A DNA stretch of 39,717 bases from Streptomyces sp. CoH27 (GCF_020181035.1 NZ_JAIQYY010000006.1:169182-208898), one strand, 5' to 3'. Positions 22,478-31,758 are shown, numbered from the stretch's first letter. Notes: generated from the sequence alone by a model not told the origin. Made by a program: numbers and translations.

Positions 22478-23221
22478 ATGGGTGTCTCCCGTTCGTCCCC
22501 GGAAAAAGGGATTTCCGTCGTCACGGTCGACTTCCCGCCGGTGAACGCGCTGCCGGTGCGCGGCTGGTCCGACCTGGCCGAGGCCGTGCGCGCGTCCGGC
22601 CGCGACGCGGAGGTCCGCTGCGTCGTGCTGGCCGCCGAGGGCCGGGGGTTCAACGCCGGCGTGGACATCAAGGAGATACAGGCGTCCGGGCAGGAGGCCC
22701 TGATCGGCGCCAACCACGGCTGCGCCGAGGCCTTCGCCGCGGTGTACGAGTGCGCGGTCCCGGTCGTCGCGGCGGTGCAGGGCTTCTGTCTGGGCGGCGG
22801 GATAGGCCTGGTGGGCAACGCGGACGCGATCGTGGCGAGCGAGGACGCCACCTTCGGGCTGCCCGAGCTGGACCGGGGCGCGCTGGGTGCAGCGACCCAT
22901 CTGGCCCGGCTGGTCCCGCAGCACGTGATGCGCGCCCTGTACTACACGGGGCGCACGGCGAGCGCCGCCGAGTTGCACCGGCACGGCTCGGTGTGGCGGG
23001 TGGTGCCGCGCGCGGAGCTGCGGGCGGCGGCGCTGGAGCTGGCCCGCGAGATCGCCGCGAAGAACGGACGGCTGCTGCGCATGGCGAAGGCCGCGATCAA
23101 CGGCATCGACCCGGTCGACGTCCGCCGCAGCTACCGCTTCGAGCAGGGCTTCACCTTCGAGGCCAACCTCAGCGGCCTGGCCGACCGGGTCCGCGACACG
23201 TTCGGGAAGGAGAACTCATAG
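22478..23221 (+). CDS. echA20: EchA20-like ring-cleaving hydrolase (enoyl-CoA hydratase family)
   Basis: Crotonase-fold enzyme. In M. tuberculosis EchA20 (Rv3550) opens steroid ring D by hydrolysing the bicyclic dioxo-indene CoA thioester to COCHEA-CoA. This sequence matches what I recall of EchA20 almost along its length: VTVDFPPVNALP near the start, oxyanion-hole EGRGFNAGVDIKE, GFCLGGGIGLVGNADAIVAS, FGLPELDRGALGAATHLARLVPQ, and the C-terminal YRFEQGFTFEANLSGLAD. ATG 22478 gives 247 aa, the same length as Rv3550; the earlier ATG 22448 lies inside the operator palindrome and is unlikely. GGAAAGG lies 14 bases upstream. First gene of a four-gene operon. Confidence 0.9.
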   Translation: MGVSRSSPEKGISVVTVDFPPVNALPVRGWSDLAEAVRASGRDAEVRCVVLAAEGRGFNAGVDIKEIQASGQEALIGANHGCAEAFAAVYECAVPVVAAVQGFCLGGGIGLVGNADAIVASEDATFGLPELDRGALGAATHLARLVPQHVMRALYYTGRTASAAELHRHGSVWRVVPRAELRAAALELAREIAAKNGRLLRMAKAAINGIDPVDVRRSYRFEQGFTFEANLSGLADRVRDTFGKENS

Positions 23222-24073
23222 GTGGGCGACAAGACGATGACTGCCGACGAGGTGGTCTCCCGGCTGGAGAGCGGCATGACCCTGGGCATCGGCGGCTGGG
23301 GTTCGCGGCGCAAGCCGATGGCGCTGGTCAGAGCCCTGCTGCGGACGGGCGTCACGGACCTGACGGTGGTGTCGTACGGCGGCCCGGACGTCGGCATGCT
23401 GGCCGCGGCCGGCCGGATCCGCCGGCTGGTCACCGCCTTCGTCACCCTCGACTCCATCCCGCTGGAACCGCACTACCGGGCGGCGCGCGAGCGGGCCGGG
23501 TTCGAGCTGACGGAGGTCGACGAGGGGATGTTCCTGGCGGGCCTGCGGGCGGCGGCGCACCGGCTGCCCTTCCTGCCGGTGCGGGCGGGGATCGGCTCGG
23601 ACGTGCTGCGGATCAACCCGGAGCTGCGGACGGTCACGTCGCCGTACGAGGACGGGGAGACCCTCGTGGCGATGCCGGCTCTGCGGATGGACGCGGCCCT
23701 GGTGCACGTGGGCCGCGCCGACCGGCTGGGCAACGGGCAGTGTCTGGGCCCGGATCCGTACATGGACGACCTGTTCTGCGAGGCGGCGGACGCGGCCTAT
23801 GTCTCCTGCGAACGGATCGTGGACACGGCCGAGCTGACGAAGGAGGCGCCCCCGCAGTCGCTGCTCCTGACCCGCCTCGCGGTGACGGGCGTGGTGGAGG
23901 CCCCGCACGGCGCGCACTTCACGTCCTGCGCCCCGGACTACGGCCGGGACGAGGAGTTCCAGCGGCTCTACGCGGCCACGCCCTGGCCGGAGTTCACCGA
24001 GCGGTTCCTCGGCGGGGACGAGGCGGCCTACCGGTCGGCGGTGCGTGAGTGGCGGAAGGAGCAGACGGGATGA
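23222..24073 (+). CDS. ipdA: COCHEA-CoA hydrolase alpha subunit IpdA
   Basis: With IpdB it forms a heteromeric enzyme of the class I CoA-transferase fold which, in steroid degraders, hydrolytically opens the last ring (ring C) of COCHEA-CoA to give an open-chain dioic acid CoA ester. Visible features are GGWGSRRKPMALVRALLR near residues 24-41, VSYGGPDVGML, and VDEGMFLAGLRAAAHRLPFL with E101, which I believe corresponds to the catalytic Glu105 of M. tuberculosis IpdA. Length 283 aa. GTG 23222 follows the echA20 stop with no gap, and GGGAAGGAG precedes it at normal spacing. Ordinary CoA transferases of acetoacetate or glutarate type lack this DEGMF block, supporting IpdA. Confidence 0.9.
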   Translation: MGDKTMTADEVVSRLESGMTLGIGGWGSRRKPMALVRALLRTGVTDLTVVSYGGPDVGMLAAAGRIRRLVTAFVTLDSIPLEPHYRAARERAGFELTEVDEGMFLAGLRAAAHRLPFLPVRAGIGSDVLRINPELRTVTSPYEDGETLVAMPALRMDAALVHVGRADRLGNGQCLGPDPYMDDLFCEAADAAYVSCERIVDTAELTKEAPPQSLLLTRLAVTGVVEAPHGAHFTSCAPDYGRDEEFQRLYAATPWPEFTERFLGGDEAAYRSAVREWRKEQTG

Positions 24074-24849
24074 GCACACCGCAGACGGCGGTCACACGGG
24101 CTGCCCTCCCCCCGCCCACCCGCGCCGAGTACTGCGTGATCGCCTGCGCCGACGCCTGGCGCGGGGCCGGGGAGATCCTGGCGAGCCCGATGGGCCTGGT
24201 CCCCTCGCTGGGCGCGCGGCTCGCCCGGCTCACCTTCGCGCCGGACCTGCTGCTCACCGACGGCGAGGCCCTGCTGGTCGGCCCGGACGGCGCCCCCGAG
24301 GGCTGGCTGCCGTACCGGCGGCATCTGGACCTGGTGGCGGGCGGGCGCCGGCACGTGATGATGGGCGCGAGCCAGCTCGACCGGTACGGCAACCAGAACA
24401 TCTCCTGCATCGGGGACTGGGCACACCCCCGCCGGCAGCTGCTCGGGATGCGCGGGGCGCCGCTCAACACGCTGAACAATCCGACGAGTTACTGGATCCC
24501 GAGACACTCCCGGCGGGTGTTCGTGGAGCGGGTGGACGTGGTGTGCGGGGTGGGGTACGACCGGGCGGCCGGGCTGGGCGGCGCGGCCCGCTTCCACCAC
24601 CTGGCCCGGGTGGTCTCGGACCTCGGCGTCTTCGACTTCGCCACGCCGGACCGCACGATGCGGCTGGCCTCGCTGCATCCGGGGGTGAGCGTGGAGCGGG
24701 TGCGGGAGGCGACGGGCTTCGCGCTCGCGGTGCCGGACGAGGTGCCCCGCACCCGGGAGCCCGAGGCGGCGGAGCTGCGGCTGATCCGCGAGGTGCTGGA
24801 CCCGCAGGGGGCGCGCACCCGTGAGGTGCCCGAGGAGGCGAGGGGGTGA
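24070..24849 (+). CDS. ipdB: COCHEA-CoA hydrolase beta subunit IpdB
   Basis: Partner of IpdA in steroid ring opening. The 259-residue chain starts MSTPQTAVTRAALP, then YCVIACADAWRGAGEILASP, a block typical of IpdB that replaces the start of the usual CoA-transferase beta subunit; GWLPYRRHLDLVAGGRRHVMMGASQLDRYGNQNIS and RGAPLNTLNNPTSYWIPRHS follow. The last 50 residues resemble the C-terminal part of the same family (SLHPGVSVERVREATGFAL). The catalytic Glu of classical beta subunits is not seen, as expected for a hydrolase. ATG 24070 overlaps the ipdA stop (ATGA), so the subunits are made in equal amounts. Confidence 0.9.
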   Translation: MSTPQTAVTRAALPPPTRAEYCVIACADAWRGAGEILASPMGLVPSLGARLARLTFAPDLLLTDGEALLVGPDGAPEGWLPYRRHLDLVAGGRRHVMMGASQLDRYGNQNISCIGDWAHPRRQLLGMRGAPLNTLNNPTSYWIPRHSRRVFVERVDVVCGVGYDRAAGLGGAARFHHLARVVSDLGVFDFATPDRTMRLASLHPGVSVERVREATGFALAVPDEVPRTREPEAAELRLIREVLDPQGARTREVPEEARG

Positions 24850-24856
24850 GGGGCGG

Positions 24857-25909
24857 ATGGAGACCGCGCTGACCCGGCTGGTCGGCGTTCGGCGTCCGAT
24901 CGTACAGACCGGGATGGGGTGGGTGGCCGGCCCCCGGCTGGTCTCGGCGGCGGCGAACGCGGGCGCGCTCGGCATCCTGGCCTCGGCCACGATGACAACC
25001 GATCACCTGCGGGACGCGATACGGGAGGTGCGGTCGCGCACGGACGCGCCGTTCGGGGTGAACCTGCGGGCCGACGCGGGCGACGCGGCCGACCGGGTGC
25101 GGATCATGCTTGAGGAGGGCGTGCGGGTGGCCTCCTTCGCGCTGGCGCCCTCGCCGGAACTGATCGCCCGGCTGAAGGAGGCGGGCGTGGTGGTCATCCC
25201 GTCCGTCGGGGCGCGCCGGCACGCCGAGAAGGTGGCCGCGTGGGGGGCGGACGCGGTGATCGTCCAGGGCGGCGAGGGCGGCGGGCACACCGGGGAAGTG
25301 GCGACGAGCGTGCTGCTGCCGCAGGTGGTGGACGCGGTGGACATACCGGTGGTGGCGGCGGGCGGCTTCTTCGACGGTCGGGGCCTGGTGGCGGCGCTGG
25401 CGTACGGGGCCGCCGGGGTGGCGATGGGGACGCGGTTCCTGCTCACCTCCGACTCGACGGTGCCGGACGCGGTGAAGGCCCGCTATCTGGCCGCGACGGT
25501 CCGGGACGTCACGGTCACCCGGGCGGTGGACGGCCTGCCGCACCGGATGCTGCGCACGGAGCTGGTGGACGCACTGGAGCGGTCGGGCCGGATCCGGACG
25601 CTGGCCCACGCGGCGCGCAGGGCAGCCAGTTTCCGCCGGCTGTCGGGCCTCACCTGGCGGCAGCTGATCCGGGACGGCCTGGCCATGAGACACGGAAAGG
25701 ACCTGACCTGGAGCCAGGTGCTGCTGGCGGCGAACACGCCGATGCTGCTGAAGTCGGCGATGGTGGACGGCCGTACGAACCTGGGGGTGATGGCGTCCGG
25801 GCAGGTCGCCGGGGTGATCGACGACCTGCCGTCGTGCGCGGAGCTGGTGGAGCGGATCGAGAAGGAGGCGGAAGAGGTGCTGGCGCAACTGGCGGAGCTG
25901 ACGGGCTGA
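24857..25909 (+). CDS. ipdC: IpdC-like flavin-dependent oxidoreductase (nitronate monooxygenase family)
   Basis: FMN-dependent TIM-barrel enzyme of the nitronate monooxygenase/2-nitropropane dioxygenase family. The M. tuberculosis counterpart Rv3553 (IpdC) desaturates a ring carbon during HIP breakdown. Features: VRRPIVQTGMGWVAGP at the N terminus, VIPSVGARRHAEKVAAWGADAVIVQ, GGEGGGHTGEVATSVLLP for flavin phosphate, AAGGFFDGRGLVAALAYGA and GVAMGTRFLLTSDS. Length 350 aa, close to Rv3553 (355 as I recall). ATG 24857 is preceded by GAGGGG, 7 bp after ipdB. The last two codons and the stop lie inside the first copies of an 8-bp tandem array running to 26009. Confidence 0.88.
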   Translation: METALTRLVGVRRPIVQTGMGWVAGPRLVSAAANAGALGILASATMTTDHLRDAIREVRSRTDAPFGVNLRADAGDAADRVRIMLEEGVRVASFALAPSPELIARLKEAGVVVIPSVGARRHAEKVAAWGADAVIVQGGEGGGHTGEVATSVLLPQVVDAVDIPVVAAGGFFDGRGLVAALAYGAAGVAMGTRFLLTSDSTVPDAVKARYLAATVRDVTVTRAVDGLPHRMLRTELVDALERSGRIRTLAHAARRAASFRRLSGLTWRQLIRDGLAMRHGKDLTWSQVLLAANTPMLLKSAMVDGRTNLGVMASGQVAGVIDDLPSCAELVERIEKEAEEVLAQLAELTG

Positions 25910-26009
25910 CGGGCCGACGGGCCGACGGGCCGACGGGCCGACGGGCCGACGGGCCGACGGGCCGACGGGCCGACGGGCCGACGGGCTGACGGGCTGACGG
26001 GCTGACGGG
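25898..26009. repeat. 8-bp tandem array, 14 copies, spanning the ipdC stop codon
   Basis: Fourteen contiguous 8-mers of the form CYGACGGG fill 112 bp without interruption: two CTGACGGG, nine CCGACGGG, three CTGACGGG. The second unit carries the ipdC stop (25907-25909). The unit is not a multiple of three, and the array ends 11 bp before the end of convergent fadA6. Such a pure short array is expected to vary in copy number between isolates. It occupies the entire ipdC-fadA6 gap. Confidence 0.97.
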
Positions 26010-26020
26010 CCCAGGCGAGC

Positions 26021-27178
<1,158 letters not shown>

Positions 27179-27218
27179 GGCAACTCCCTCACAGGAAAGG
27201 TGCGTTATGCGAACGGTG

Positions 27219-27830
27219 TCACTCGCGTACGGCGATCCCGTCGAGCACCATCGACAGGTACTGGCGGGCGATCTCCTCCGGGCTGTGCTGTCCGCCGGGC
27301 CGGTACCAGGACGCGGCGACCCACACGGTGTCGCGGACGAACCGGTAGGTGAGGCGGACGTCCAGGTCGGCGCGGAAGACGTGCTCGGCGACCCCGCGCT
27401 CCAGCGTGGACAGCCAGGCCTTCTCGAACCGGCGCTGGGACTCGGCGAGGAACGCGAACCGGTCCTGGGCGACGAGTTGCCGGCTCTCCTTCTGGTAGAT
27501 GGCGACGGCCGCGCGGTGCCGGTCGATCTCGCGGAAGGACTCGGTGACGAGCGCCTCCAGCGTCTCGCGGGGCCCGAGCCCGGAGGCGAGGACGGTGTCG
27601 TAGCCGTCCCACAGCTCGTCGAGGAAGGTCCGCAGGATCTCCTCAAGCATCGACTCCTTGGAGTCGAAGTGGTAGTAGAGGCTGCCCGCGAGCATCCCGG
27701 CGTGGTCGGCGATCTTGCGGACGGTGGTGGCGTTGTAGCCGTGCTCGGCGAAGACCTCGGCGGCGGTGGTCAGGAGTTCGCCGCGCCGGGCCGCTGCCGG
27801 GGTCACCTGGGGCTTCTTCTTGGTCGGCAC
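27219..27830 (-). CDS. kstR2: TetR-family repressor KstR2
   Basis: DNA-binding repressor of HIP catabolism; in mycobacteria it is released by HIP-CoA. The HTH spans about 18-62, with RRGELLTTAAEVFAEHGYN and ATTVRKIADHAGMLAGSLYYHFDSKESM. The ligand domain contains AIYQKESRQLVAQDRF and DLDVRLTYRFVRDTVWVAASWYRPGG, which match the corresponding segments of M. tuberculosis KstR2 (Rv3557c) closely as I remember them, well beyond the usual TetR similarity. Length 203 aa. It sits between ipdF and fadA6 as in M. tuberculosis. The promoter of its operon carries one of the two candidate KstR2 sites, so autoregulation is expected. Confidence 0.9.
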   Translation of the reverse strand: MPTKKKPQVTPAAARRGELLTTAAEVFAEHGYNATTVRKIADHAGMLAGSLYYHFDSKESMLEEILRTFLDELWDGYDTVLASGLGPRETLEALVTESFREIDRHRAAVAIYQKESRQLVAQDRFAFLAESQRRFEKAWLSTLERGVAEHVFRADLDVRLTYRFVRDTVWVAASWYRPGGQHSPEEIARQYLSMVLDGIAVRE

Positions 27831-27860
27831 GGACCCATTGTGGTCCCCGCCCCGGTCGGC

Positions 27861-28646
27861 CTAGGCATGCTGGCTGCTGACGGCCACGACCTCGCCGGTC
27901 ATGTACGAGGAGTAGCCGGACGCGAGGAACACGATCACGTTGGCCACCTCCCAGGGCTCGGCGTACCGCCCGAAGGCCTCCCGCTCGGTCAACTGCTCCA
28001 GCAGCCCGGGCGAGGTGACCTTCACCAGGTGAGGGTGCATGGCGAGGCTGGGGGCGACCGCGTTGACCCGGACGCCGTAGGCGGCGGCCTCGATCGCCGC
28101 GCACCGGGTCAGCGCCATCACCCCGGCCTTGGCGGCGGCGTAGTGCGCCTGCCCGGCCTGGGCGCGCCAGCCGACGACGGAGGCGTTGTTGACGATCACC
28201 CCGCTCCCGGTCTCCCGCATGGCCCGCAGCGCGGCGCGCGTGCACCGGAAGGTGCCGTTCAGGGTCACGTCCAGTACCCGGGACCACTGCTCGTCGGTCA
28301 TGTCGACGAGGTCCGACGTCCCGCCCAGGCCCGCGTTGTTGACGACGACGTCGAGTCTGCCGTGCTCCCGTACGGCCGTGTCGAACAGGGTGCGCACCTG
28401 TGCCTCGTCGGTGACGTCGCAGGGCACTGCCGCCACCCGGCCCGGGAACTTGCGGCCCAGCTCGGTCTCGTACTCCTTCAGCCGGCGTGTGTGCGCGTCG
28501 CTGATCAGCACCCGCGCGCCCTCTTCCAGGAAGCGGTGCGCGGTCGCCCCGCCGATGCCGGCGCCGGCCGCCGCGGTGATGACGGCGGTGCGGCCCCGGA
28601 GCAGTCCGTGCCCGGCTACGTAGGCCGGGCTCTCGACGCCTGTCAT
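27861..28646 (-). CDS. ipdF: SDR-family hydroxyacyl dehydrogenase, IpdF-like (Rv3559c)
   Basis: Short-chain dehydrogenase that, in M. tuberculosis, oxidises the ring hydroxyl of a HIP-derived CoA ester. Cofactor motif AAAGAGIGGATAHRFLEEGARV, catalytic region VNNASVVGWRAQAGQAHYAAAKAG, and QWSRVLDVTLNGTFRCTRAAL. The C terminus VIVFLASGYSSYMTGEVVAVSSQHA is close to the Rv3559c ending as I recall it. Length 261 aa, Rv3559c 262. ATG 28646 has no good Shine-Dalgarno; the candidate KstR2 site lies only 16 bp upstream, so a very short or absent leader is likely. First gene of the ipdF-kstR2-fadA6 operon. Confidence 0.88.
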   Translation of the reverse strand: MTGVESPAYVAGHGLLRGRTAVITAAAGAGIGGATAHRFLEEGARVLISDAHTRRLKEYETELGRKFPGRVAAVPCDVTDEAQVRTLFDTAVREHGRLDVVVNNAGLGGTSDLVDMTDEQWSRVLDVTLNGTFRCTRAALRAMRETGSGVIVNNASVVGWRAQAGQAHYAAAKAGVMALTRCAAIEAAAYGVRVNAVAPSLAMHPHLVKVTSPGLLEQLTEREAFGRYAEPWEVANVIVFLASGYSSYMTGEVVAVSSQHA

Positions 28647-28662
28647 AGGGCCACGCTAACCT

Positions 28663-28678
28663 ACCAAACACTTGTTAG
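28663..28678. promoter_or_regulatory. Candidate KstR2 operator, ipdF/fadE30 promoter region
   Basis: ACCAAACACTTGTTAG fits AnCAAGnnCTTGnT with a single mismatch (9 of 10). Its reverse complement differs from the site at 22441-22456 at one position. It lies in the 72-bp divergent region between ipdF and the acyl-CoA dehydrogenase gene and would control both. Confidence 0.78.
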
Positions 28679-28718
28679 GGAAGCAGTGGGAGTGAGCGAC
28701 GGAAGGAAGGCGACGGCG

Positions 28719-29858
28719 GTGGACCTGACGCACTCTCCGGCCGACGAGGAGTTCCGCGCCGAGGCCCGGTCCTGGCTCCGGGCGCATGTGCCGCGTACGC
28801 CGCTGCCGTCCCTGGAGACGGCGGAGGGCTTCGCCGCCCACCGCGCGTGGGAGGCCGAACTGGCCGCGGACCGCTGGTCGGTGGTGTCCTGGCCCGAGCG
28901 GTACGGCGGCCGGGACGCCGGTCTGCTGCGCTGGCTGGTCTTCGAGGAGGAGTACTGGGCGGCGGGCGCGCCGGGCCGGGTCGGGCAGAACGGTGTCAGC
29001 CTGCTCGCGCCGACGCTCTTCGACCACGGCACGGAGGAGCAACGCGCGCGCGTGCTGCCTCCGATGGCCACGGGAGAGGTGGTCTGGGCGCAGGCCTGGT
29101 CCGAGCCGGAGGCCGGCTCGGACCTGGCCTCGCTCACCTCCCGCGCGGTCAGGACGGACGGCGGCTGGCGCTTGCGCGGCCAGAAGACCTGGTCCTCGCG
29201 GGCGGCCTTCGCGGACCGGGCCTTCGGGTTGTTCCGCAGCGAGCCCCAGGCGCCGAAACCCCACCAGGGGCTCACCTACCTGATGTTCGACCTGCGGGCG
29301 CCCGGTGTCGCCGTCCGCCCGATCGGCCGCCTGGACGGGAAACCGGCCTTCGCGGAGCTGTTCCTGGACGACGTGTTCGTCCCGGACGAGGACGTGATCG
29401 GCGAGCCCGGCGAGGGCTGGCGGATCGCGATGTCCACGGCGGGCGACGAACGCGGGCTCACCCTGCGCTCACCGGGCCGCTACCTCGCCTCGGCCGCCCG
29501 GCTGGCCGGGCTGTGGCGGGCGCGCGGCTGCCCGGAGCACGCACGCGCGCGCGTGGCCGATGCCCTGATCGGCGCCCGCGCCTACCAGTTGTTCACCTAC
29601 GCGGCCGCCTCCCGCTTCCTGGACGGCGCCCGGATCGGCCCGGAGTCCAGCATGAACAAGGTGTTCTGGTCCGAGCTGGACCTCGCCCTGCACGAGACGG
29701 CACTGGATCTGCTGCACGGCGAGGGCGAGCTGGCGGACACGGAGTGGGCCGAGGGGTATGTGTTCGCGCTCGCCGGACCCATCTACGCAGGCACCAACGA
29801 GATCCAGCGTGACATCGTCGCCGAGCGGCTGCTCGGCCTGCCGAAGGGACGCCGCTGA
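28719..29858 (+). CDS. fadE30: Acyl-CoA dehydrogenase, FadE30-like
   Basis: FAD-dependent alpha,beta-desaturation of an acyl-CoA; in M. tuberculosis FadE30 acts on the propionate side chain of HIP-CoA derivatives. It begins EEFRAEARSWLRAHVP, continues AQAWSEPEAGSDLASL (flavin and acyl contacts), GQKTWSS, a central SMNKVFW helix and ends IYAGTNEIQRDIVAERLLGLP. In that last motif the usual catalytic Glu of medium-chain enzymes is Ala; Glu in AGDERGLTL occupies the position used by isovaleryl- and long-chain enzymes. GTG 28719 has GGAAGGAAGG eight bases upstream and fits FadE30 length (379 aa); GTG 28686 or 28692 would extend it. It shares one base with the next gene. Confidence 0.85.
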   Translation: MDLTHSPADEEFRAEARSWLRAHVPRTPLPSLETAEGFAAHRAWEAELAADRWSVVSWPERYGGRDAGLLRWLVFEEEYWAAGAPGRVGQNGVSLLAPTLFDHGTEEQRARVLPPMATGEVVWAQAWSEPEAGSDLASLTSRAVRTDGGWRLRGQKTWSSRAAFADRAFGLFRSEPQAPKPHQGLTYLMFDLRAPGVAVRPIGRLDGKPAFAELFLDDVFVPDEDVIGEPGEGWRIAMSTAGDERGLTLRSPGRYLASAARLAGLWRARGCPEHARARVADALIGARAYQLFTYAAASRFLDGARIGPESSMNKVFWSELDLALHETALDLLHGEGELADTEWAEGYVFALAGPIYAGTNEIQRDIVAERLLGLPKGRR

Positions 29859-30940
29859 TGCGCTTCCTGCCCGACGCCGACCAGCGTGCCTTCGCCGGCT
29901 CGCTGCACGCGATGCTGACGGCCGCGGACACCCCTGCGGTGATCCGTGACTGGAGCGACGGCGACTCCAGGCGCGGGCGTGCGCTGTGGCGCAGGGTCGC
30001 GGAGGCGGGGGTGTTCGGACTCGCGGTGCCGGAGGAGCAGGACGGGCTGGGCCGGCATCCGGTGGAACTGACCCTGGCCTTCGTGGAGTTGGGTCGGCAT
30101 GCGGTGCCGGGCCCGCTGGTGGAGACGGTCGCCGCGGCGGTGCTCCTTGCCGAGGTGCCACTCGCGAAGCGGTTCCTGCCGGGGCTCCTGGCCGGTACGG
30201 ATCTCGCCACCCTCGCGGCACCCGCCCCTCTCCCCCTCGACACCGACCCCGCCCCTCTCCCCCTCGACACCGACCCCGCTCCTGTCCCCCTCGACACCGA
30301 CCCCGCCCGCGTCACCCCGGACGCGGACACAGCCGCCGTCCCGCTCGCCCTGGACGCCGACGCGGCCGACCTCCGCCTCGCCCTCGCCCCCGACGGACTC
30401 CACCTCGCGTCGCCCGCGGGCCAGGTGCGCCGGTCCCTCGACCCCGCCCGCCGTCTGACCCCGCTCACCCCGGACGGCGAACTCCTCGCTCCCCACCCCT
30501 CGTTCGGCCTGGCCCTCACCTGGGCCCGGCTGGCCACCGCCGCCCAGGCCCTCGGCGTCGGGCTCGCGCTGCTCGACCGCACGGTGGACCACGTCCGGCA
30601 GCGCACCCAGTTCGGCGTCCCGATCGGCTCTTTCCAGGCGGTCAAGCACCGCCTGGCCGATGCCGCCACGGCCCTGGAGTTCGCGCGTCCGCTGCTGTTC
30701 GGGGCGGCGATGTCGCTGCGCCCGGCGGACGTGGCCGCCGCCAAACTCAAGGCGTGCGAGGCGGCGTACACGACGGCACGCGCGGCGCTGCAACTGCACG
30801 GCGCGATCGGCTACACGGCGGAGTACGACCTGTCCCTGTGGCTGACCAAGGCCCGCGCCCTGCGCACCGCCTGGGGCACGCCCGAGGAGTGCCGGGAGCT
30901 GTTTCTGCAGGACGCGCTCACGGGACGAGCAGGCGCGTGA
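29858..30940 (+). CDS. Second acyl-CoA dehydrogenase subunit with repeat-containing insertion
   Basis: Acyl-CoA dehydrogenase homologue of 360 aa. The C-terminal domain is well preserved: RTQFGVPIGSFQAVKHRLAD, FARPLLFGAAM and LHGAIGYTAEYDLSLWLTKA. The N-terminal helical part is recognisable, but the middle beta domain is short and carries no clear FAD-stacking Trp motif. At about residues 120-150 it contains three copies of PAPLPLDTD from a 27-bp repeat. In steroid degraders paired, overlapping acyl-CoA dehydrogenase genes form alpha2-beta2 heterotetramers in which one subunit has weak flavin contacts; the TGATG overlap with the previous gene suggests the same here. It may be equivalent to FadE31, FadE32 or FadE33; I cannot decide which. 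Confidence 0.82.
   Translation: MRFLPDADQRAFAGSLHAMLTAADTPAVIRDWSDGDSRRGRALWRRVAEAGVFGLAVPEEQDGLGRHPVELTLAFVELGRHAVPGPLVETVAAAVLLAEVPLAKRFLPGLLAGTDLATLAAPAPLPLDTDPAPLPLDTDPAPVPLDTDPARVTPDADTAAVPLALDADAADLRLALAPDGLHLASPAGQVRRSLDPARRLTPLTPDGELLAPHPSFGLALTWARLATAAQALGVGLALLDRTVDHVRQRTQFGVPIGSFQAVKHRLADAATALEFARPLLFGAAMSLRPADVAAAKLKACEAAYTTARAALQLHGAIGYTAEYDLSLWLTKARALRTAWGTPEECRELFLQDALTGRAGA
30221..30301 (+). repeat. 27-bp tandem repeat inside an acyl-CoA dehydrogenase gene
   Basis: Copies at 30221-30247 and 30248-30274 are identical; 30275-30301 differs at two positions; a fourth degenerate partial copy follows. Each encodes PAPLPLDTD (third PAPVPLDTD), so reading frame is kept. Recent in-frame expansion. 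Confidence 0.95.
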
Positions 30941-30963
30941 GCGCGTCGACGCCGGGGCGTGAC

Positions 30964-31692
30964 TCAGGCGGGCGGCCGTACGATCCCGGCGGCGCGTGCG
31001 GCGGTGAGCCATTGCGGGAACTCGCCGACGAGCCGGTCGTACAGCTCGGTGTCGGACATGCGCCGGGGGTCCTGGCCGGCGTGGAAGAAGCCGGCGTTGT
31101 CCACGATCCGTGCGCCGGGCACGGGCAGCTCGTCCAGCTTCCGCAGGAAGTCGAACTGCCGGCTGTCCGGGTCGCCGAAGCCGACGAACTGCCAGAACAG
31201 CGGGAGTTTCGCCGCCTTGCACAGATAGCGCTCGGCGGCGGGCCTGCTGAGTGGGCCGCCGTCGGTCTGGAAGACGACCAGGGCGGGGGCGGTGGCGCCG
31301 CTGTCCAGGTAGTGGTCGATGACGGCGTCCATCGCCAGGTGATAGCTGGTCCTGCCCATGTGCCCGAGCCCGGCCACGATCCGCTCGACGCTGCCCTCGT
31401 GCCGGTCGAGGGCGATGTCGGTGACCGCGTCGATGTCCGTGGAGAAGAACACCACCGGCACCCGCCCGTCGTCGTCCAGGTGCGCGGACAGCCCCAGCAC
31501 CCGGTCCGCGAGCTTCTGCACGCTGCCGTCCTGGTAGTACGGCCGCATGGAGCCGGAGTGGTCGACCACGAGATAGACGGCGGCGCGCAGCCCGTCCAGG
31601 CCGTGCTTGCGCAGGGACACCCCGGCGCTCTTGTACAGGCTGACCAGCGCGGGCGCGGTCTCCTCCACCGTGCGCAGACCGATCGCGGCCAT
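30964..31692 (-). CDS. VWA-domain protein, TerF-like
   Basis: Single von Willebrand A domain, about 240 aa. The MIDAS metal site DHSGSM starts at D44; the second Thr is in GRTSYHLAMD and the Asp in FQTDGGP. The order VYLVVDHSGSMRPYYQDGSVQKLADRVLGL and WQFVGFGDP matches the TerF-type VWA domains of tellurium-resistance and stress proteins. The N-terminal TerD-like domain of full TerF is missing and no other ter gene is in the window. ATG 31692 has GAGGGGGG just upstream; the longer reading has no such site. Probably a cytosolic metal-dependent scaffold; function unknown. Confidence 0.83.
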   Translation of the reverse strand: MAAIGLRTVEETAPALVSLYKSAGVSLRKHGLDGLRAAVYLVVDHSGSMRPYYQDGSVQKLADRVLGLSAHLDDDGRVPVVFFSTDIDAVTDIALDRHEGSVERIVAGLGHMGRTSYHLAMDAVIDHYLDSGATAPALVVFQTDGGPLSRPAAERYLCKAAKLPLFWQFVGFGDPDSRQFDFLRKLDELPVPGARIVDNAGFFHAGQDPRRMSDTELYDRLVGEFPQWLTAARAAGIVRPPA

Positions 31693-31758
31693 GATCCCCC
31701 CCTCGTGCTCGTGCCGGTGGCCGAGCCTACGTGAGGAAGGACTGCGCGCGGACATGCG

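Noticed and set aside
23222..24849. Ordinary acetate/acetoacetate or glutaconate CoA-transferase
   Set aside because: The DEGMF block, the IpdB-type N terminus and the EchA20/IpdC neighbours point to IpdAB instead.
25898..26009. CRISPR-like array
   Set aside because: Unit of 8 bp without spacers; it is a minisatellite.
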